From Streptococcus constellatus (GTDB taxonomy: Bacteria > Bacillota > Bacilli > Lactobacillales > Streptococcaceae), in assembly GCF_902167705.1 (NCBI RefSeq), contig NZ_CABHMZ010000027.1, positions 1 to 64,000 of the forward strand: 64,000 bases of DNA, in the 5' to 3' direction. The notes beneath the pieces are model-generated. The model saw only the letters and a list, made by a program, of their open reading frames with translations, was not told where the DNA came from and did no database searches. Made by a program: the position numbers and the translations under genes. Positions 47,178-57,900 of the stretch are shown here, one piece after another; positions within the stretch are counted from its first letter, which is position 1, and each line of letters begins with the position of its first letter.

Positions 47178-48292
47178 CACAAAGCAACGGTTTAAAAGAT
47201 ACGATTGCCTGTGAGACTCGTATCAGTCAGATTATAGATGATACTCTTTCTTATGCAGGCTATAATATTTCAGAATTTATGGAGAATAATGCAAGTTTTG
47301 AAGAAGTCATTTACCTACTTTGGAATTTGCATTTGCCAACTCAGATTGAATTGAAACATTTTGTGAACGATTTACGTGCCAACTATGCCATTAGTGATGC
47401 GGTGGAACAATGTATTCTCATCCAGTCGCGCAAGCATCTGCATCCAATGAGTGTATTACGTTCTACAGTTAGTCTTTTAGGAGTCTATAATATCCATGCT
47501 GAAGAGACGTCTCTAGAAGCAACTTATGAACAAAGTATTCAATTGATGGCTAAGATTCCAACGATTATTGCAACATTTACAAGGTTGAGATCGGGGCAAA
47601 CTCCGATTGAACCGAGAAAAGATTTAGGATTTGCAGCGAACTTTTTATATATGTTAAATGGGCAGGAACCAACAGAATTAGAAATTCGAGCTTTCAATCG
47701 TGCTTTGGTTCTTCATGCAGATCACGAGCTAAATGCTTCAACTTTTGCAGCGCGGGTCTGTGCTTCCACTTTAACCGATATTTATTCTTGTGTGACGGCG
47801 GCAATCGGCGCTTTAAAAGGTTCACTTCATGGAGGAGCCAATGAATGCGTCTTTGACATGTTAAAGGAAATTAAAGCAGAGGGTGATACGAATGCATATT
47901 TGGATCGAAAATTAGCTTCACATGAAAAAATCATGGGCTTTGGTCATCGTGTTTATAAAACACAGGATCCTCGTGAAAAATATTTGCGAGAAATGGCAGA
48001 GGAATTGACAAAGGGAACAGAAAAAGAAATTTGGTACCAGATTTCAGAAGAAATCGAACGTTATATGAAGAACACTAAGCATTTAATACCGAATGTAGAT
48101 TTTTACTCAGCAACGGTTTATCATGTTTTAGGTATTGACAGTAGTATTTATACATTGATTTTTGCAATGAGTCGGGTGTCTGGCTGGATTGCTCACATTC
48201 AAGAGCAACGCAAAAATAATAAGTTGATTAGACCTCGCTCTCATTATGTTGGCGCTCAAAATTTAAATTATATTCCTATTGGGAGGAGATAA
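47174..48292 (+). CDS. citZ: citrate synthase
   Basis: Condenses acetyl-CoA and oxaloacetate. The 372-residue product is the short Gram-positive type. Catalytic His residues lie in [11 protein letters not shown] (about 180) and [14 protein letters not shown] (about 218), with [13 protein letters not shown] (about 257) and Asp in [12 protein letters not shown] (about 310). Translationally coupled to acnA by ATGA. Confidence 0.97.
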   Translation: MTQSNGLKDTIACETRISQIIDDTLSYAGYNISEFMENNASFEEVIYLLWNLHLPTQIELKHFVNDLRANYAISDAVEQCILIQSRKHLHPMSVLRSTVSLLGVYNIHAEETSLEATYEQSIQLMAKIPTIIATFTRLRSGQTPIEPRKDLGFAANFLYMLNGQEPTELEIRAFNRALVLHADHELNASTFAARVCASTLTDIYSCVTAAIGALKGSLHGGANECVFDMLKEIKAEGDTNAYLDRKLASHEKIMGFGHRVYKTQDPREKYLREMAEELTKGTEKEIWYQISEEIERYMKNTKHLIPNVDFYSATVYHVLGIDSSIYTLIFAMSRVSGWIAHIQEQRKNNKLIRPRSHYVGAQNLNYIPIGRR

Positions 48293-48293
48293 A

Positions 48294-49481
48294 ATGGCAG
48301 AAAGAATTCGTCTTGTGAATAAGAAGTTGCTAGTTCCGGATAATCCCATTGTCCCTTATATCGAAGGTGATGGAATTGGGCATGACATTTGGAAAAATGC
48401 ACAGCTTGTCTTGGATAAAGCAGTAGAGATAACTTATGGAAACAGTAGAAAGATTTTTTGGAAAGAGATATTGGCGGGAGAAAAAGCCTTTCGTTTGACA
48501 GGAGAATGGTTGCCAGAAGAGACTTTAACGACAATCCAGCATCATTTAGTTGCTATTAAAGGCCCTCTTACAACTCCTGTTGGTGGAGGTATTCGTTCTT
48601 TAAATGTTGCCTTGCGTCAAGAACTAGATCTCTACGCTTGTGTACGTCCTGTACGGTATTTTGCGGGCGTTCCTAGCCCACTACGACATCCCGAAAAGAC
48701 GGATATGACCATTTTTCGTGAAAATACCGAAGATATTTACGCAGGAATCGAATGGGAAAGTGAGTCTAATGAGGCTCAAAAAGTGATACAATTTTTGCAA
48801 GAGGAAATGGGAATTGATAAAATTCGTTTTCCGAAGACGAGTGCTATTGGCATTAAACCAATTTCACGTGAAGGAAGTGAACGGTTGATTCGAGCAGCGA
48901 TTCAGTATGCTCTATCTGCCAATGTAAAAAACGTAACTCTGGTTCATAAAGGGAATATCCAAAAATTTACAGAAGGTGGTTTCAGAAAATGGGGCTATGA
49001 GCTTGCAGAGAAGGAGTTTGCAAAGGAATTAGCAGTTGGAAAATTGATTGTGACAGATGTGATTGCAGATAATTTTTTACAACAAATTCTATTAAATCCT
49101 GAAAAATTTCAAGTAGTAGCTTTGACAAATTTGAATGGAGATTATGTTAGTGATGCGCTGGCTGCTCAAGTCGGTGGCATTGGTATTGCTCCTGGAGCTA
49201 ATATCAATTATGAAACAGGTCATTCTATCTTTGAAGCAACGCATGGAACGGCTCCTGATATCGCAGATCAAAATAAAGCAAATCCTTGTTCGCTTTTGTT
49301 GTCTGCCTGCATGATGTTTGATTACATTGGGTGGTCTGAAGCTGCGCAAATTATTATAAAAGCGATTGAAAAAGCGTTAGCACTTCAAAAGATGACAGAT
49401 GATTTTGCTAATCAGATAGAAGGTGTTTCTGCACTTTCAACGAGTGATTTCACTCAGGTTTTATTAGATTATTTAGCTTAG
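48294..49481 (+). CDS. icd: isocitrate dehydrogenase
   Basis: Oxidatively decarboxylates isocitrate to 2-oxoglutarate, the carbon skeleton of glutamate. The 395-residue product has [20 protein letters not shown] (isocitrate-binding Ser and Arg), [25 protein letters not shown] and APGANI. GGGAGGAGATAAA precedes ATG 48294, 1 bp after the citZ stop; an ATG at 48279 is inside citZ. No 2-oxoglutarate dehydrogenase is nearby, so the cluster is biosynthetic. Confidence 0.96.
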   Translation: MAERIRLVNKKLLVPDNPIVPYIEGDGIGHDIWKNAQLVLDKAVEITYGNSRKIFWKEILAGEKAFRLTGEWLPEETLTTIQHHLVAIKGPLTTPVGGGIRSLNVALRQELDLYACVRPVRYFAGVPSPLRHPEKTDMTIFRENTEDIYAGIEWESESNEAQKVIQFLQEEMGIDKIRFPKTSAIGIKPISREGSERLIRAAIQYALSANVKNVTLVHKGNIQKFTEGGFRKWGYELAEKEFAKELAVGKLIVTDVIADNFLQQILLNPEKFQVVALTNLNGDYVSDALAAQVGGIGIAPGANINYETGHSIFEATHGTAPDIADQNKANPCSLLLSACMMFDYIGWSEAAQIIIKAIEKALALQKMTDDFANQIEGVSALSTSDFTQVLLDYLA

Positions 49482-49704
49482 ATTCTGATTTTTACACATT
49501 AAACAAACGGCAAAGAAGTTGAGACAAAAGTTTCTGATTTCAATATTCGTTGCATAATAAATGAACGACACCATAGCTGGTTACTCAAATAGCACAGCAA
49601 ACCATCTTCTTCCTTTTATCGAAATTTTTATTTTTTAAAGAATTTGACTATATAAAAATCTCAAAATATGGTAAAATAGTACAGATAAAATAAGGAGAAT
49701 AAAA
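49482..49704. other. icd-pyrH gap with degenerate repeat module and pyrH promoter
   Basis: AAGAAGTTGAGACAAAAGTTTC near 49510 resembles a decayed copy of the GGTTGGGACAAAAGTTCCC module at 5143. TGG-TAAAAT (TAAAAT 49672-49677) is a likely extended -10 for pyrH. Confidence 0.4.
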
Positions 49705-50445
49705 ATGGTAGCCCCGAAATATAAACGTATTTTAATCAAATTATCAGGTGAAGCTCTTGCTGGTGAGAAAGGGATTGGAATTAACATTTCAACCGTTCAA
49801 AAAATGGCAGAGGAAATCAAGGAAGTACATGATTTGGGTATTGAAATTGCCCTTGTTATCGGCGGTGGGAATCTCTGGCGTGGAGAGCCTGCGGCAGAAG
49901 CAGGAATGGATCGTGTGCAGGCTGACTACACAGGAATGTTAGGAACAGTCATGAATGCTCTGGTTATGGCTGATTCACTTCAACAAGTGGGGGTGGATAC
50001 GCGCGTACAAACAGCGATTGCTATGCAACAAGTAGCAGAACCTTATATTCGTGGACGCGCTCTGCGACACTTGGAAAAAGGACGTATCGTTATCTTCGGT
50101 GCTGGAGTTGGTTCTCCCTACTTCTCAACAGATACAACAGCTGCCCTTCGCGCGGCTGAGATTGAAGCTGATGCGATTCTGATGGCAAAAAATGGTGTAG
50201 ACGGTGTTTATAATGCTGATCCGAAGAAAGATAAGACTGCGGTGAAATTTGATGAATTAACCCACCGTGACGTGATTAACAAAGGCCTTCGTATCATGGA
50301 TTCAACAGCTTCAACTCTTTCAATGGATAATGACATTGACCTTGTTGTCTTTAATATGAACGAACCTGGTAATATCAAACGCGTTGTCTTTGGTGAGCAA
50401 ATCGGAACAACCGTTTCAAATAATGTAGAAAAAGAAGAGGAATAA
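49705..50445 (+). CDS. pyrH: UMP kinase
   Basis: A 246-residue hexameric kinase making [51 protein letters not shown] and [20 protein letters not shown] are UMP kinase motifs. AAGGAGAATAAAA precedes the ATG. It is followed after 3 bp by frr, the common bacterial pairing. Confidence 0.97.
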   Translation: MVAPKYKRILIKLSGEALAGEKGIGINISTVQKMAEEIKEVHDLGIEIALVIGGGNLWRGEPAAEAGMDRVQADYTGMLGTVMNALVMADSLQQVGVDTRVQTAIAMQQVAEPYIRGRALRHLEKGRIVIFGAGVGSPYFSTDTTAALRAAEIEADAILMAKNGVDGVYNADPKKDKTAVKFDELTHRDVINKGLRIMDSTASTLSMDNDIDLVVFNMNEPGNIKRVVFGEQIGTTVSNNVEKEEE

Positions 50446-50448
50446 TTT

Positions 50449-51006
50449 ATGGTAAATGCAATTGTAGAAAAAGCGAAAGAAAGAATGACACAATCACACC
50501 AAAGCTTGGCGCGTGAATTTGGTAGCATTCGTGCTGGTCGTGCCAATGCCAGCCTTTTGGATCGGATTTCAGTTGAGTATTATGGAGTAGAAACTCCACT
50601 CAATCAAATCGCGTCTATCACGATTCCTGAAGCGCGCGTCCTTTTGGTGACACCGTTTGACAAATCTTCTATCAAAGATATTGAGCGCGCACTCAACGCT
50701 TCTGATCTTGGTATTACCCCTGCAAGCGATGGTACGGTTATTCGTTTAGTCATTCCCGCTTTGACAGAAGAAACTCGTCGTGATCTTGCTAAGGAAGTGA
50801 AGAAAGTTGGCGAAAATGCTAAAATTGCTATTCGTAATATCCGCCGCGATGCTATGGATGAAGCTAAAAAGCAAGAAAAAGCAAAAGAAATTACTGAAGA
50901 TGAATTGAAAACACTTGAAAAAGATATTCAAAAAGTAACAGATGAAGCAGTTAAGCATATTGATGATATGACTGCCAGCAAGGAAAAAGAATTGATTGAA
51001 GTGTAA
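50449..51006 (+). CDS. frr: ribosome recycling factor
   Basis: A 185-residue tRNA-mimic that splits post-termination ribosomes with [23 protein letters not shown] and [20 protein letters not shown] are family signatures; a long helical bundle follows, with [20 protein letters not shown]. Full family length. Confidence 0.98.
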   Translation: MVNAIVEKAKERMTQSHQSLAREFGSIRAGRANASLLDRISVEYYGVETPLNQIASITIPEARVLLVTPFDKSSIKDIERALNASDLGITPASDGTVIRLVIPALTEETRRDLAKEVKKVGENAKIAIRNIRRDAMDEAKKQEKAKEITEDELKTLEKDIQKVTDEAVKHIDDMTASKEKELIEV

Positions 51007-51044
51007 GCTTTTCTCTCTATGTAGTAAAAAATAGAAAACAAAGA

Positions 51045-51306
51045 GACTGGGACAGAAATCAGTCGTTTCCTAGAAACTTGATTTCGTCGTCCCACCTCTG
51101 CAAAGTTGAGTAGGGCTGAAAAAGTTGATTGTTCAACGAGTTAGAGCCCACTCAGCAGTGATTGATTAGGCACTAAAATGCCAATCAATTGTGCATGGGA
51201 AACTCTATTGACTAAAGTCAATAGAGTTTCTCCAAATCACTGCGTCTTAGAATGATAACTATATAAACAAAGGAAGCTGAACACTTTTGTTCCAGCTTCT
51301 TCTTTT
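51045..51306. repeat. composite intergenic repeat cluster after frr
   Basis: There is no gene between 51007 and 51357. It includes GACTGGGACAGAAATCA ... TGATTTCGTCGTCCCACC (about 51048-51103), the same long hairpin as at 5265; a perfect 15-bp inverted repeat GAAACTCTATTGACT (51199-51213) / AGTCAATAGAGTTTC (51216-51230) with a 2-base loop; TCACTGCGTCTTAG; and GAAGCTG (51273-51279) / CAGCTTC (51293-51299) followed by TTCTTTTG, a terminator-like end. Confidence 0.65.
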
Positions 51307-51357
51307 GAAGTAGGAAGAAACGTTTCATATCTGCTTCAAACGATAGAAAGATAAAAA

Positions 51358-52212
51358 ATGAATACAAATCTTGCAACATTTATAACAGGTCTCGTAACTG
51401 ATGAAAATGATCGTTTTTACTTTGCTCAAAAAGATGGGCAGACGTATGCTTTAGCAAAAGAAGAGGGAGAGCATCAACTGGGCGAATCGGTCAAGGGTTT
51501 TGCCTATAGCGACATGAAGCAGAAACTTCGCTTGACGACTCTTGATGTAACAGCGACCCAGACGACTTTTGGCTGGGGAACAGTGACGGATGTTCGCAAG
51601 GACTTAGGTGTTTTTGTTGACACAGGACTTCCAGATAAGCAAATTGTAGTGTCCCTCGATATTTTGCCGGAAATAAAAGAACTTTGGCCTAAAAAAGGCG
51701 ACCGTCTCTATATCCGTCTGGATGTGGATAAAAAAGATCGCATTTGGGGGCTTTTGGCCTACCAAGAAGATTTCCAGAAATTAGCTCGTCCAGCTTATAA
51801 TAATATGCAAAATCAAAATTGGCCGGCTATTGTTTATCGTTTGAAGTTATCTGGAACCTTTGTCTATCTGCCAGAGAATAATATGCTGGGCTTTATCCAC
51901 CCTAGCGAGCGATATACTGAGCCGCGTCTGGGCCAAGTATTGGATGTGCGTGTCATTGGTTTTCGTGAGGTGGATAGGACTTTGAACCTTTCGCTCAAGC
52001 CCCGCTCTTTTGAAATGCTAGAAAATGATGCTCAGATGATCCTGACTTATCTGGAGACTAACGGTGGCTTCATGACCTTGAATGATAAGTCAGCTCCAGA
52101 GGATATCAAGGCTACTTTCGGTATTTCCAAGGGTCAGTTTAAAAAAGCCCTGGGCGGCCTCATGAAGGCTGGTAAGATTAAACAGAACGCGACTGGGACG
52201 GAGTTGGTTTGA
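51358..52212 (+). CDS. cvfB: S1-domain RNA-binding protein CvfB
   Basis: A 284-residue protein with three S1-like OB domains and a C-terminal winged helix (from about residue 225, FGISKGQFKKALGGLMKAGK). GWGTVTDVRKDLGVFVDTGL and GFIHPSERYTEPRLGQVLDV are S1 segments. CvfB binds RNA and affects virulence gene expression in staphylococci and streptococci. The ribosome site is weak. Confidence 0.9.
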   Translation: MNTNLATFITGLVTDENDRFYFAQKDGQTYALAKEEGEHQLGESVKGFAYSDMKQKLRLTTLDVTATQTTFGWGTVTDVRKDLGVFVDTGLPDKQIVVSLDILPEIKELWPKKGDRLYIRLDVDKKDRIWGLLAYQEDFQKLARPAYNNMQNQNWPAIVYRLKLSGTFVYLPENNMLGFIHPSERYTEPRLGQVLDVRVIGFREVDRTLNLSLKPRSFEMLENDAQMILTYLETNGGFMTLNDKSAPEDIKATFGISKGQFKKALGGLMKAGKIKQNATGTELV

Positions 52213-52292
52213 GATACCAATTTGCTTTGCTTCCTAGATTTTTGGTAGAATAAAAAATATGAATCAAATAAACCTCATAAAAGGAGGCCGTT

Positions 52293-53330
52293 GTGTTAGC
52301 GATTGAAGAGATCAAAACAGTAAATCTGACAAATTTACCTAATCTGACAATTTTGACTGGTGATGATACAGGGCAATTTGAATTGATGAAATCACAATTT
52401 TTACATCAAGTTCAATATGATGCTGCAGATTTAAATATGACTTATTTTGATATGAAAGAAGCCGTTTATCCAGATGTGGAGATTGATCTAGTGAGTTTGC
52501 CCTTCTTTTCTGAAGAGAAGATCGTCATTTTGGATCATTTTTTGGATGTGACAACAGCTAAAAAACGCTATTTGACGGATGATGAGCTAAAATCTTTTGA
52601 GCAATATTTGGAGAATCCTGCAGATACAACGAAATTAGTCATCTTTGCAGAAGGGAAGTTGGACAGCAAACGGCGAATTGTAAAGCTGCTCAAACGGGAT
52701 GGCAAAATGTTTGAAGCAACTGAGCCTAAAGAACAAGAATTACGAACCTACTTTAGTAAGCTGGCTCAAAAACAAGGATTAGAATTTAGTTCGCAGGTTT
52801 TCGAGGAGTTGCTTGTCAAATCCGGCTTTGATTTTAGTGAAATCAGCAAGAACCTAGCTTTTTTAAAGGACTATAAAAAAGATGGCATCATTACAAGTGA
52901 TGACATTGCTGAAGTGATTCCAATGACTTTGCAGGATAATATTTTTGACTTGACCAAGATGATTTTGCAGCAAAAGGTGGACGCGGCAAGAAGCCTAGTG
53001 CGCGATTTGACATTGCAAGGTGAAGACGAAATCAAGCTGATTGCGATTATGCTGGGACAGTTTCGGATATTTACGCAAGTGAAAATCCTCTTTGAAAATG
53101 GACGTAACGAAAGTCAGATTGTAGCAGATTTGTCCAGTTATTTAGGACGAAAGGTGAATCCTTTTCAAATCAAATATGCCTTACGTGATGTGCGATCTTT
53201 ACAGCTTGATTTTCTAAAAAAAGTACTTGCTTGCTTGATTGAAACAGATTATCAAATTAAGTCGGGAATTTACGAGAAAAGTTACTTATTTGACTTGGCT
53301 TTGTTAAAGATTGCTACCCACAACTTATAA
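52293..53330 (+). CDS. holA: DNA polymerase III delta subunit
   Basis: A 345-residue clamp-loader subunit that opens the beta clamp. ILTGDDTGQFELMKSQFLHQ and LPFFSEEKIVILDHFLDVTT lie in domain I; YEKSYLFDLALLKI is the typical C-terminus. The start is GTG 52293, after AAAAGGAGGCC, and no ATG is suitably placed. It is next to sodA, as in many streptococci. Confidence 0.93.
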   Translation: MLAIEEIKTVNLTNLPNLTILTGDDTGQFELMKSQFLHQVQYDAADLNMTYFDMKEAVYPDVEIDLVSLPFFSEEKIVILDHFLDVTTAKKRYLTDDELKSFEQYLENPADTTKLVIFAEGKLDSKRRIVKLLKRDGKMFEATEPKEQELRTYFSKLAQKQGLEFSSQVFEELLVKSGFDFSEISKNLAFLKDYKKDGIITSDDIAEVIPMTLQDNIFDLTKMILQQKVDAARSLVRDLTLQGEDEIKLIAIMLGQFRIFTQVKILFENGRNESQIVADLSSYLGRKVNPFQIKYALRDVRSLQLDFLKKVLACLIETDYQIKSGIYEKSYLFDLALLKIATHNL

Positions 53331-53400
53331 GCAAATAAGTTGAAAATTTTGTAGCTCTACGTTATCATTTTCATATAAACTGAAAAAGGGGAACAAACCA

Positions 53401-54006
53401 ATGGCAATTATTTTACCTGATCTACCTTATGCTTACGACGCTTTGGAACCATATATTGATGAAGAAACGATGCACTTGCATCATGACAAACACCACAATA
53501 CTTATGTCAATAATGTAAATGCAGCTCTGGCAAAACACCCTGAAATCGGTGAGGATTTGGAGCAACTTTTGTCAGATGTGGAAACTATTCCAGCAGATAT
53601 TCGTCAAGCTGTTATCAATAACGGTGGTGGTCATCTCAACCATGCTCTTTTCTGGGAATTGATGACACCAGAAAAGACAGAGCCGTCAGCAGCATTGGCA
53701 GCAGACCTTGAAGCAACATTTGGTTCATTTGATGACTTTAAAGCAGCATTTACAACAGCTGCGACAAGTCGCTTTGGTTCAGGTTGGGCTTGGCTGGTGG
53801 TCAATAAAGATGGCAAATTAGAAGTGACTTCAACTGCTAATCAAGACACACCAATCTCTGAAGGGAAGACGCCAATTTTAGGAATTGATGTTTGGGAACA
53901 TGCTTATTATGTGAAGTACCGCAATGTTCGTCCAGATTACATCAAAGCATTCTTCTCAGTCATCAACTGGAATAAGGTTAATGAATTGTACGCAGCAGCA
54001 AAATGA
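53401..54006 (+). CDS. sodA: superoxide dismutase (Mn/Fe type)
   Basis: A 201-residue enzyme removing superoxide. Metal ligands appear in [16 protein letters not shown] (His27), [14 protein letters not shown] (His82) and [11 protein letters not shown] (Asp and His near 163-167). GPGSGWAW-type motif is [20 protein letters not shown] precedes the start. Confidence 0.98.
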   Translation: MAIILPDLPYAYDALEPYIDEETMHLHHDKHHNTYVNNVNAALAKHPEIGEDLEQLLSDVETIPADIRQAVINNGGGHLNHALFWELMTPEKTEPSAALAADLEATFGSFDDFKAAFTTAATSRFGSGWAWLVVNKDGKLEVTSTANQDTPISEGKTPILGIDVWEHAYYVKYRNVRPDYIKAFFSVINWNKVNELYAAAK

Positions 54007-54025
54007 GGTGTGCAATGAGATAGAA

Positions 54026-54055
54026 AAAACGAATCTGATTAGGTTCGTTTTTTTC
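54026..54055. terminator. terminator after sodA
   Basis: AAAACGAA (54026-54033) pairs with TTCGTTTT (54044-54051) and is followed by T residues; an A run on the left lets it work for the minus strand too. Confidence 0.85.
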
Positions 54056-54068
54056 TGTTATAGTAAAA

Positions 54069-54215
54069 TTACCTATAAATTCCTTCCAAATAAAACCAGA
54101 TTTGTTGTTTGAGGAATTTCAGAGAATGATCGTTTGTTCTGTCAATCACGCCAAAAACGAGATAGTGATTTTTAAATAATAGCTCATAATCAATATTTTC
54201 TCCGACAATAATCAT
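54069..54215 (-). CDS. 48-residue ORF downstream of the BlpB/ComB-like gene
   Basis: ATG at 54215 on the minus strand follows AAGGAGGAAAA, a near-ideal ribosome site. The product reads MIIVGENIDYELLFKNHYLV, then FGVIDRTNDHSLKFLKQQIW and FYLEGIYR. It lacks a double-glycine leader and has no membrane helix. It begins 65 bp after the accessory-protein stop, and ATCTTAT/ATAAGAT (54234-54250) forms a small hairpin between them. It may be a third gene of the exporter operon. I do not recognise it. Confidence 0.6.
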   Translation of the reverse strand: MIIVGENIDYELLFKNHYLVFGVIDRTNDHSLKFLKQQIWFYLEGIYR

Positions 54216-54280
54216 TTTTCCTCCTTGTAAAATATCTTATCATATAAGATAATCTTCTGATGAGTAAAATCCTTAAACAG

Positions 54281-55642
54281 TCATTCAACGTTGTTTAACA
54301 GTTTATCTTTGTAGTAATGAAAGAATGATTTTTTCGCAATGACATTCGTTACTCGTCCTTGCAAACCGTACTTCAAGATTTGGCTATCTTTTTTAGATAC
54401 GGAGGCTTTTGCAGTAATTTTAAATAGATTTCCCTGTTTTGTTTCAGTAGCAGAAGTATCAATGCTGTTAATTTTACCGATTATAGTGACTGTCTGATTT
54501 CCAATTTTTTCTAAGGTAAGTCGGGAAGTTTGTCCCTTTTTTAAATTGGTCATATAGGCTGAAGGAACGTAAAAGGTGATAAGAACTTCTTTTGTTTTCG
54601 TAATATCTGGATAAATCTGAGCAATTTCCGTTCCTTTGGGTAGTAAAGATTTCCCTTTGAGCGCACTGCTGATATGAAGAATTCCTGCTTTGGGAGCAGT
54701 TAGTTGATTATTTTGAAGCTGAGCAGTTGCTTGGTTCAATTGATTTTGCAAATCAGTAATTTGTGTCGTAAGACTTGCTAACTGTTGGTCTGCTGTTTGG
54801 ATAAATTGTGTGCGAAGTACCTCAATCTTAGTCGAAAGGCTATTGTCATAGGTCGTTGCAGTTCCAGTACCAGCTTTTTGAATCTTTAGATTAGCGATGG
54901 AAGAATTTAGACTGGATATCTTTGTATCAATTTGAGCTAAGTACTGATTAGTAGTCGACGTATCAGGATTTACTTGATATTCATTTTTATATAGGTTAAA
55001 GGTTGCTTGATGAGGATTGCTTTTTGGCAAATTTGAAGCGTTGCTAGAAATGGCATTATACAGTTCATGATAGTCATTGATTTGTTTTGTTAATTCGCTC
55101 ATTTGCTGATCAATAGCAGCAATCGTATGATTGGTTAAAGACACTTGCTTGCTAACTTCGGAATTATTTTTTGAAATACCGAGAGTTAAATCTTGTGATT
55201 GTTTGATAAAATTGTTAAATGTATTGGCATAGCCAAACTCATCGTTGTCTGTGAAAAGATTTGTCCCCTGGTGCAAACTAGATTTGAGTCTCTCCAAGTC
55301 TGCTTTTTGGCGCTGGTAAGTGGCAAGCTGCGTTTCAATGGCTGTTTGCTGGGAATCTTCCATATTTTTTGTATATTGAACCAACAACTCTCCTTTGGTG
55401 ACGGTCTTATTTTCAGCTAACTGATTGGTCAGAACCGTATTGTCACTGGTTGACTGTATCATGGCAATAACTTTCGTTGGTGTAATTTCGCCAATGGATT
55501 TGACAGTCACTTCTTTTTGCCCAATAAAGGAAAAGAGGACGAGAAATAGAACGAAGAATACCAAAGGCAGAATGAGAACAGTCGCAAAGTTGTGGTATCT
55601 TCGATGATAAAATTCTGCACTTTTAAACAGATTGGGATTCAT
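54281..55642 (-). CDS. bacteriocin/competence-peptide export accessory protein (BlpB/ComB-like)
   Basis: A 453-residue membrane-fusion-type protein. One N-terminal helix (about 22-44) is followed by EVTVKSIGEITP (barrel), a long coiled-coil hairpin (about 100-325, rich in Q, N, K and S) and a C-terminal barrel (NQLTAPKAGILHISSALKGK). It partners the C39-peptidase ABC transporter encoded 10 bp upstream in the same operon. Start MNPNLFKSAEFYHRRYHNFA is typical for BlpB/ComB. Confidence 0.9.
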   Translation of the reverse strand: MNPNLFKSAEFYHRRYHNFATVLILPLVFFVLFLVLFSFIGQKEVTVKSIGEITPTKVIAMIQSTSDNTVLTNQLAENKTVTKGELLVQYTKNMEDSQQTAIETQLATYQRQKADLERLKSSLHQGTNLFTDNDEFGYANTFNNFIKQSQDLTLGISKNNSEVSKQVSLTNHTIAAIDQQMSELTKQINDYHELYNAISSNASNLPKSNPHQATFNLYKNEYQVNPDTSTTNQYLAQIDTKISSLNSSIANLKIQKAGTGTATTYDNSLSTKIEVLRTQFIQTADQQLASLTTQITDLQNQLNQATAQLQNNQLTAPKAGILHISSALKGKSLLPKGTEIAQIYPDITKTKEVLITFYVPSAYMTNLKKGQTSRLTLEKIGNQTVTIIGKINSIDTSATETKQGNLFKITAKASVSKKDSQILKYGLQGRVTNVIAKKSFFHYYKDKLLNNVE

Positions 55643-55652
55643 AATTTACTCC

Positions 55653-57803
55653 TTATTTATTAAATAGATGATAATAAAAACCTTTTCTTTCTATCAATTC
55701 AGTATGAGAGCCAGTTTCAATCACTTTTCCTTGGTCGAGGACGATAATTTGATTTGTACGCTTTGAAATGCTGAGACGATGAGCAACAAAAATAATGGTT
55801 TTGTCTGGTAATTTCATGAGGTTATCAATGACTTTTTTCTCTGTTAAAACATCTAATCTGCTCGTAGCCTCATCTAAAATGAGAATAGGAGATTTCGTCA
55901 GAAGAGCGCGTGCAAGTGCGATTCGTTGTTTTTGTCCGCCAGATAATCCAGCTCCGTCAGACAATTCTGTCTGGTATCCCATGGGCATTTGTTCGATATC
56001 TGAACGAATTTCTGCAATTTCACAGGCACGAAGAATATCTGATTGCGAAACTGTTTGATTGGCTCTTAATGTGAGGTTGTCTAGAATGGAACCACTAAAG
56101 ATGTAGGCTTGCTGAGGTAAGTAGTTGATATATTGCCGAAGAACTTTCTTATCAATTGTCTTGAGATCATTTCCATTGAGGCGAATTTGTCCTTGATAAG
56201 GCTCATAAAAATGAACAATCATCTTAGCAAGTGTTGTTTTTCCCGAACCACTGATACCGACAAGACTGATTTTATCTCCCTTCTTGATAGTTAAACTAAT
56301 GTCTGATAAAGTATCTCGTCCAAAGCCATATTTATAGGAGACGTTATGGAAAGTAATATCACCAGCTAAGAAATTTTTCTCCGTAAGAACTTGTTTGGTT
56401 TTGAATTCGGATTCTACCAGATAAACTTCATTCAGTCGATGATTGGCAACTTTAGCTGATTGCAGTTTGGTTTGAAGATTGATGATACTTTCCAGCGGGC
56501 TTGTAAAATACGAAAGAAGTGCATTGAAAGTAATCAGTTGTCCAATCGAAATTTTTTGAGACATAGCCAAAGAGGCTCCAACCCAGAGAATAATCACATT
56601 CAAAATGAGCTGTGCTCCTTGTTTGAGAGCTGCCTGCATAATGGAATATTTACTTAACTTGAAAGTCTTATCCAGATAATCAACAAACTCGCTATCAATC
56701 TTCTGGTAACGACTTTCTTCGCTGGTTAACGATTTAATGGTTTCAATTCCATTGATATCTTCGATAATAGCAGAATTCACCATAGCATTGCTTTGCATAA
56801 CATCGTTGTTCATTTTTTCAAAAGGCTTCATAAAAGCAAAAATAATGAGAGCATAGATAGGAATTGCAAGCAAAGTCAGTAAAAAGAGATTGGCATTTTG
56901 CAGTAAAAGAACACTGCCGACAATCATCAAAATGGACAAATCAAGAAGGAGGGATAGAATTGTTGAAGCTAGAGCATCAATAATGGAGTTGGCATCTGTA
57001 AAACGAGAAATAATCTCTCCAGTGCGTCTCGTCGCAAAAAAGGACATTGGTAATTCAAAAATATGCCGAATATAAGATAAAATCACATCAATTGTCAATC
57101 GCTGACTGAGCACCGTTAACAGGTAGTCTCTTGAAAAACTCATCATTTGTTGTAAGATGTAGGTGATGATAAGCCCGATTGAAACGATTCCAAGAGTTGA
57201 CTTCATTTGATTTGGAATGTATTCATCCAAAATCCCTTTCAGATAATAAGAACCGACGATGTTAATGAGGGTTACGAGCAAACTGGCTAAGACAATATAA
57301 AAAATCAAAGAGCGCTGTTTAAAGATGAGTGGTAAAAAGCTAGCAAGCCCATTTTTCTTATCCTTATGAGGTTTATAGTTAGGTTTCGGTGCGAGAAAGA
57401 TAGCAACACCCGTCCAATCTTTTGCAAATTGCTCTTTGCTGATCTTAGTTATTTTGACAGTCGGATCAGGATCACCAATAAGCAAGTATTTTTTCTCGTT
57501 TTTATAAACGACATAATAGTGCTGGAGCTTGCCGTCTTTGTTGACATGAGCGATGAAAGGATAGGGAATATCTTCTGTGTCAAACAATGTCATGTTTGCC
57601 TGGATTGGTCGCGTTTCAAAACCCATTTCTTTTGCTGCTTTGACAATTCCAAGTGCAGTTGTTCCTTCTTTGCTGGTCTTTGCAAGCTCTCTCAAATGAG
57701 CTAAAGAATAATCTGAGCCATAGTATTTAGCAATGGAAGCCAGAGCGGCAACACCACAATCTCTAGCATCTATTTGCGGAACAAACGATTTTTTAAAATT
57801 CAC
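55653..57803 (-). CDS. peptide-cleaving ABC exporter (BlpA/ComA-like, C39 peptidase)
   Basis: A 716-residue exporter that cuts double-glycine leaders and exports the peptide. Domains: C39 peptidase (1-~140; catalytic Cys in QIDARDCGVAA, His in HYYVV), six membrane helices (~160-435), ATPase (~475-716; Walker A GISGSGKTT, LSGGQKQRIALARA, LILDEATSRLD). The sequence looks nearer BlpA than ComA, judged by the VPQIDARDCGVAALA opening. Start is GTG 57803. No precursor peptide, kinase or LytTR regulator gene lies nearby, so its substrate is encoded elsewhere or outside the window. Confidence 0.92.
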   Translation of the reverse strand: MNFKKSFVPQIDARDCGVAALASIAKYYGSDYSLAHLRELAKTSKEGTTALGIVKAAKEMGFETRPIQANMTLFDTEDIPYPFIAHVNKDGKLQHYYVVYKNEKKYLLIGDPDPTVKITKISKEQFAKDWTGVAIFLAPKPNYKPHKDKKNGLASFLPLIFKQRSLIFYIVLASLLVTLINIVGSYYLKGILDEYIPNQMKSTLGIVSIGLIITYILQQMMSFSRDYLLTVLSQRLTIDVILSYIRHIFELPMSFFATRRTGEIISRFTDANSIIDALASTILSLLLDLSILMIVGSVLLLQNANLFLLTLLAIPIYALIIFAFMKPFEKMNNDVMQSNAMVNSAIIEDINGIETIKSLTSEESRYQKIDSEFVDYLDKTFKLSKYSIMQAALKQGAQLILNVIILWVGASLAMSQKISIGQLITFNALLSYFTSPLESIINLQTKLQSAKVANHRLNEVYLVESEFKTKQVLTEKNFLAGDITFHNVSYKYGFGRDTLSDISLTIKKGDKISLVGISGSGKTTLAKMIVHFYEPYQGQIRLNGNDLKTIDKKVLRQYINYLPQQAYIFSGSILDNLTLRANQTVSQSDILRACEIAEIRSDIEQMPMGYQTELSDGAGLSGGQKQRIALARALLTKSPILILDEATSRLDVLTEKKVIDNLMKLPDKTIIFVAHRLSISKRTNQIIVLDQGKVIETGSHTELIERKGFYYHLFNK

Positions 57804-57822
57804 TATAATGCTTTCCTTTCGT

Positions 57823-57828
57823 CTTATA
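57823..57828 (-). promoter_or_regulatory. -10 element of the exporter operon
   Basis: TATAAG on the minus strand (complement of 57823-57828), 20 bp before the GTG start. It lies 41 bp downstream of the paired direct repeats at 57870-57900. Confidence 0.5.
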
Positions 57829-57869
57829 CTGTTATTTTCTCAAAAAATAAAAGAAAAACAGCACTCGAA

Positions 57870-57900
57870 TCTTAAATGGCCGTTCTGATGTCTTAAATGG
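57870..57900 (-). promoter_or_regulatory. paired direct repeats, LytTR-type (BlpR/ComE-like) binding site
   Basis: CCATTTAAGA occurs twice on the minus strand (complements of 57870-57879 and 57891-57900) with an 11-bp spacer, a 21-bp period or two helical turns. This is the layout of BlpR/ComE binding sites. The plus strand has a further ACCATTTAGG at 57910-57919, making an inverted repeat AAATGGT-N8-ACCATTT with the second copy. Confidence 0.65.
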
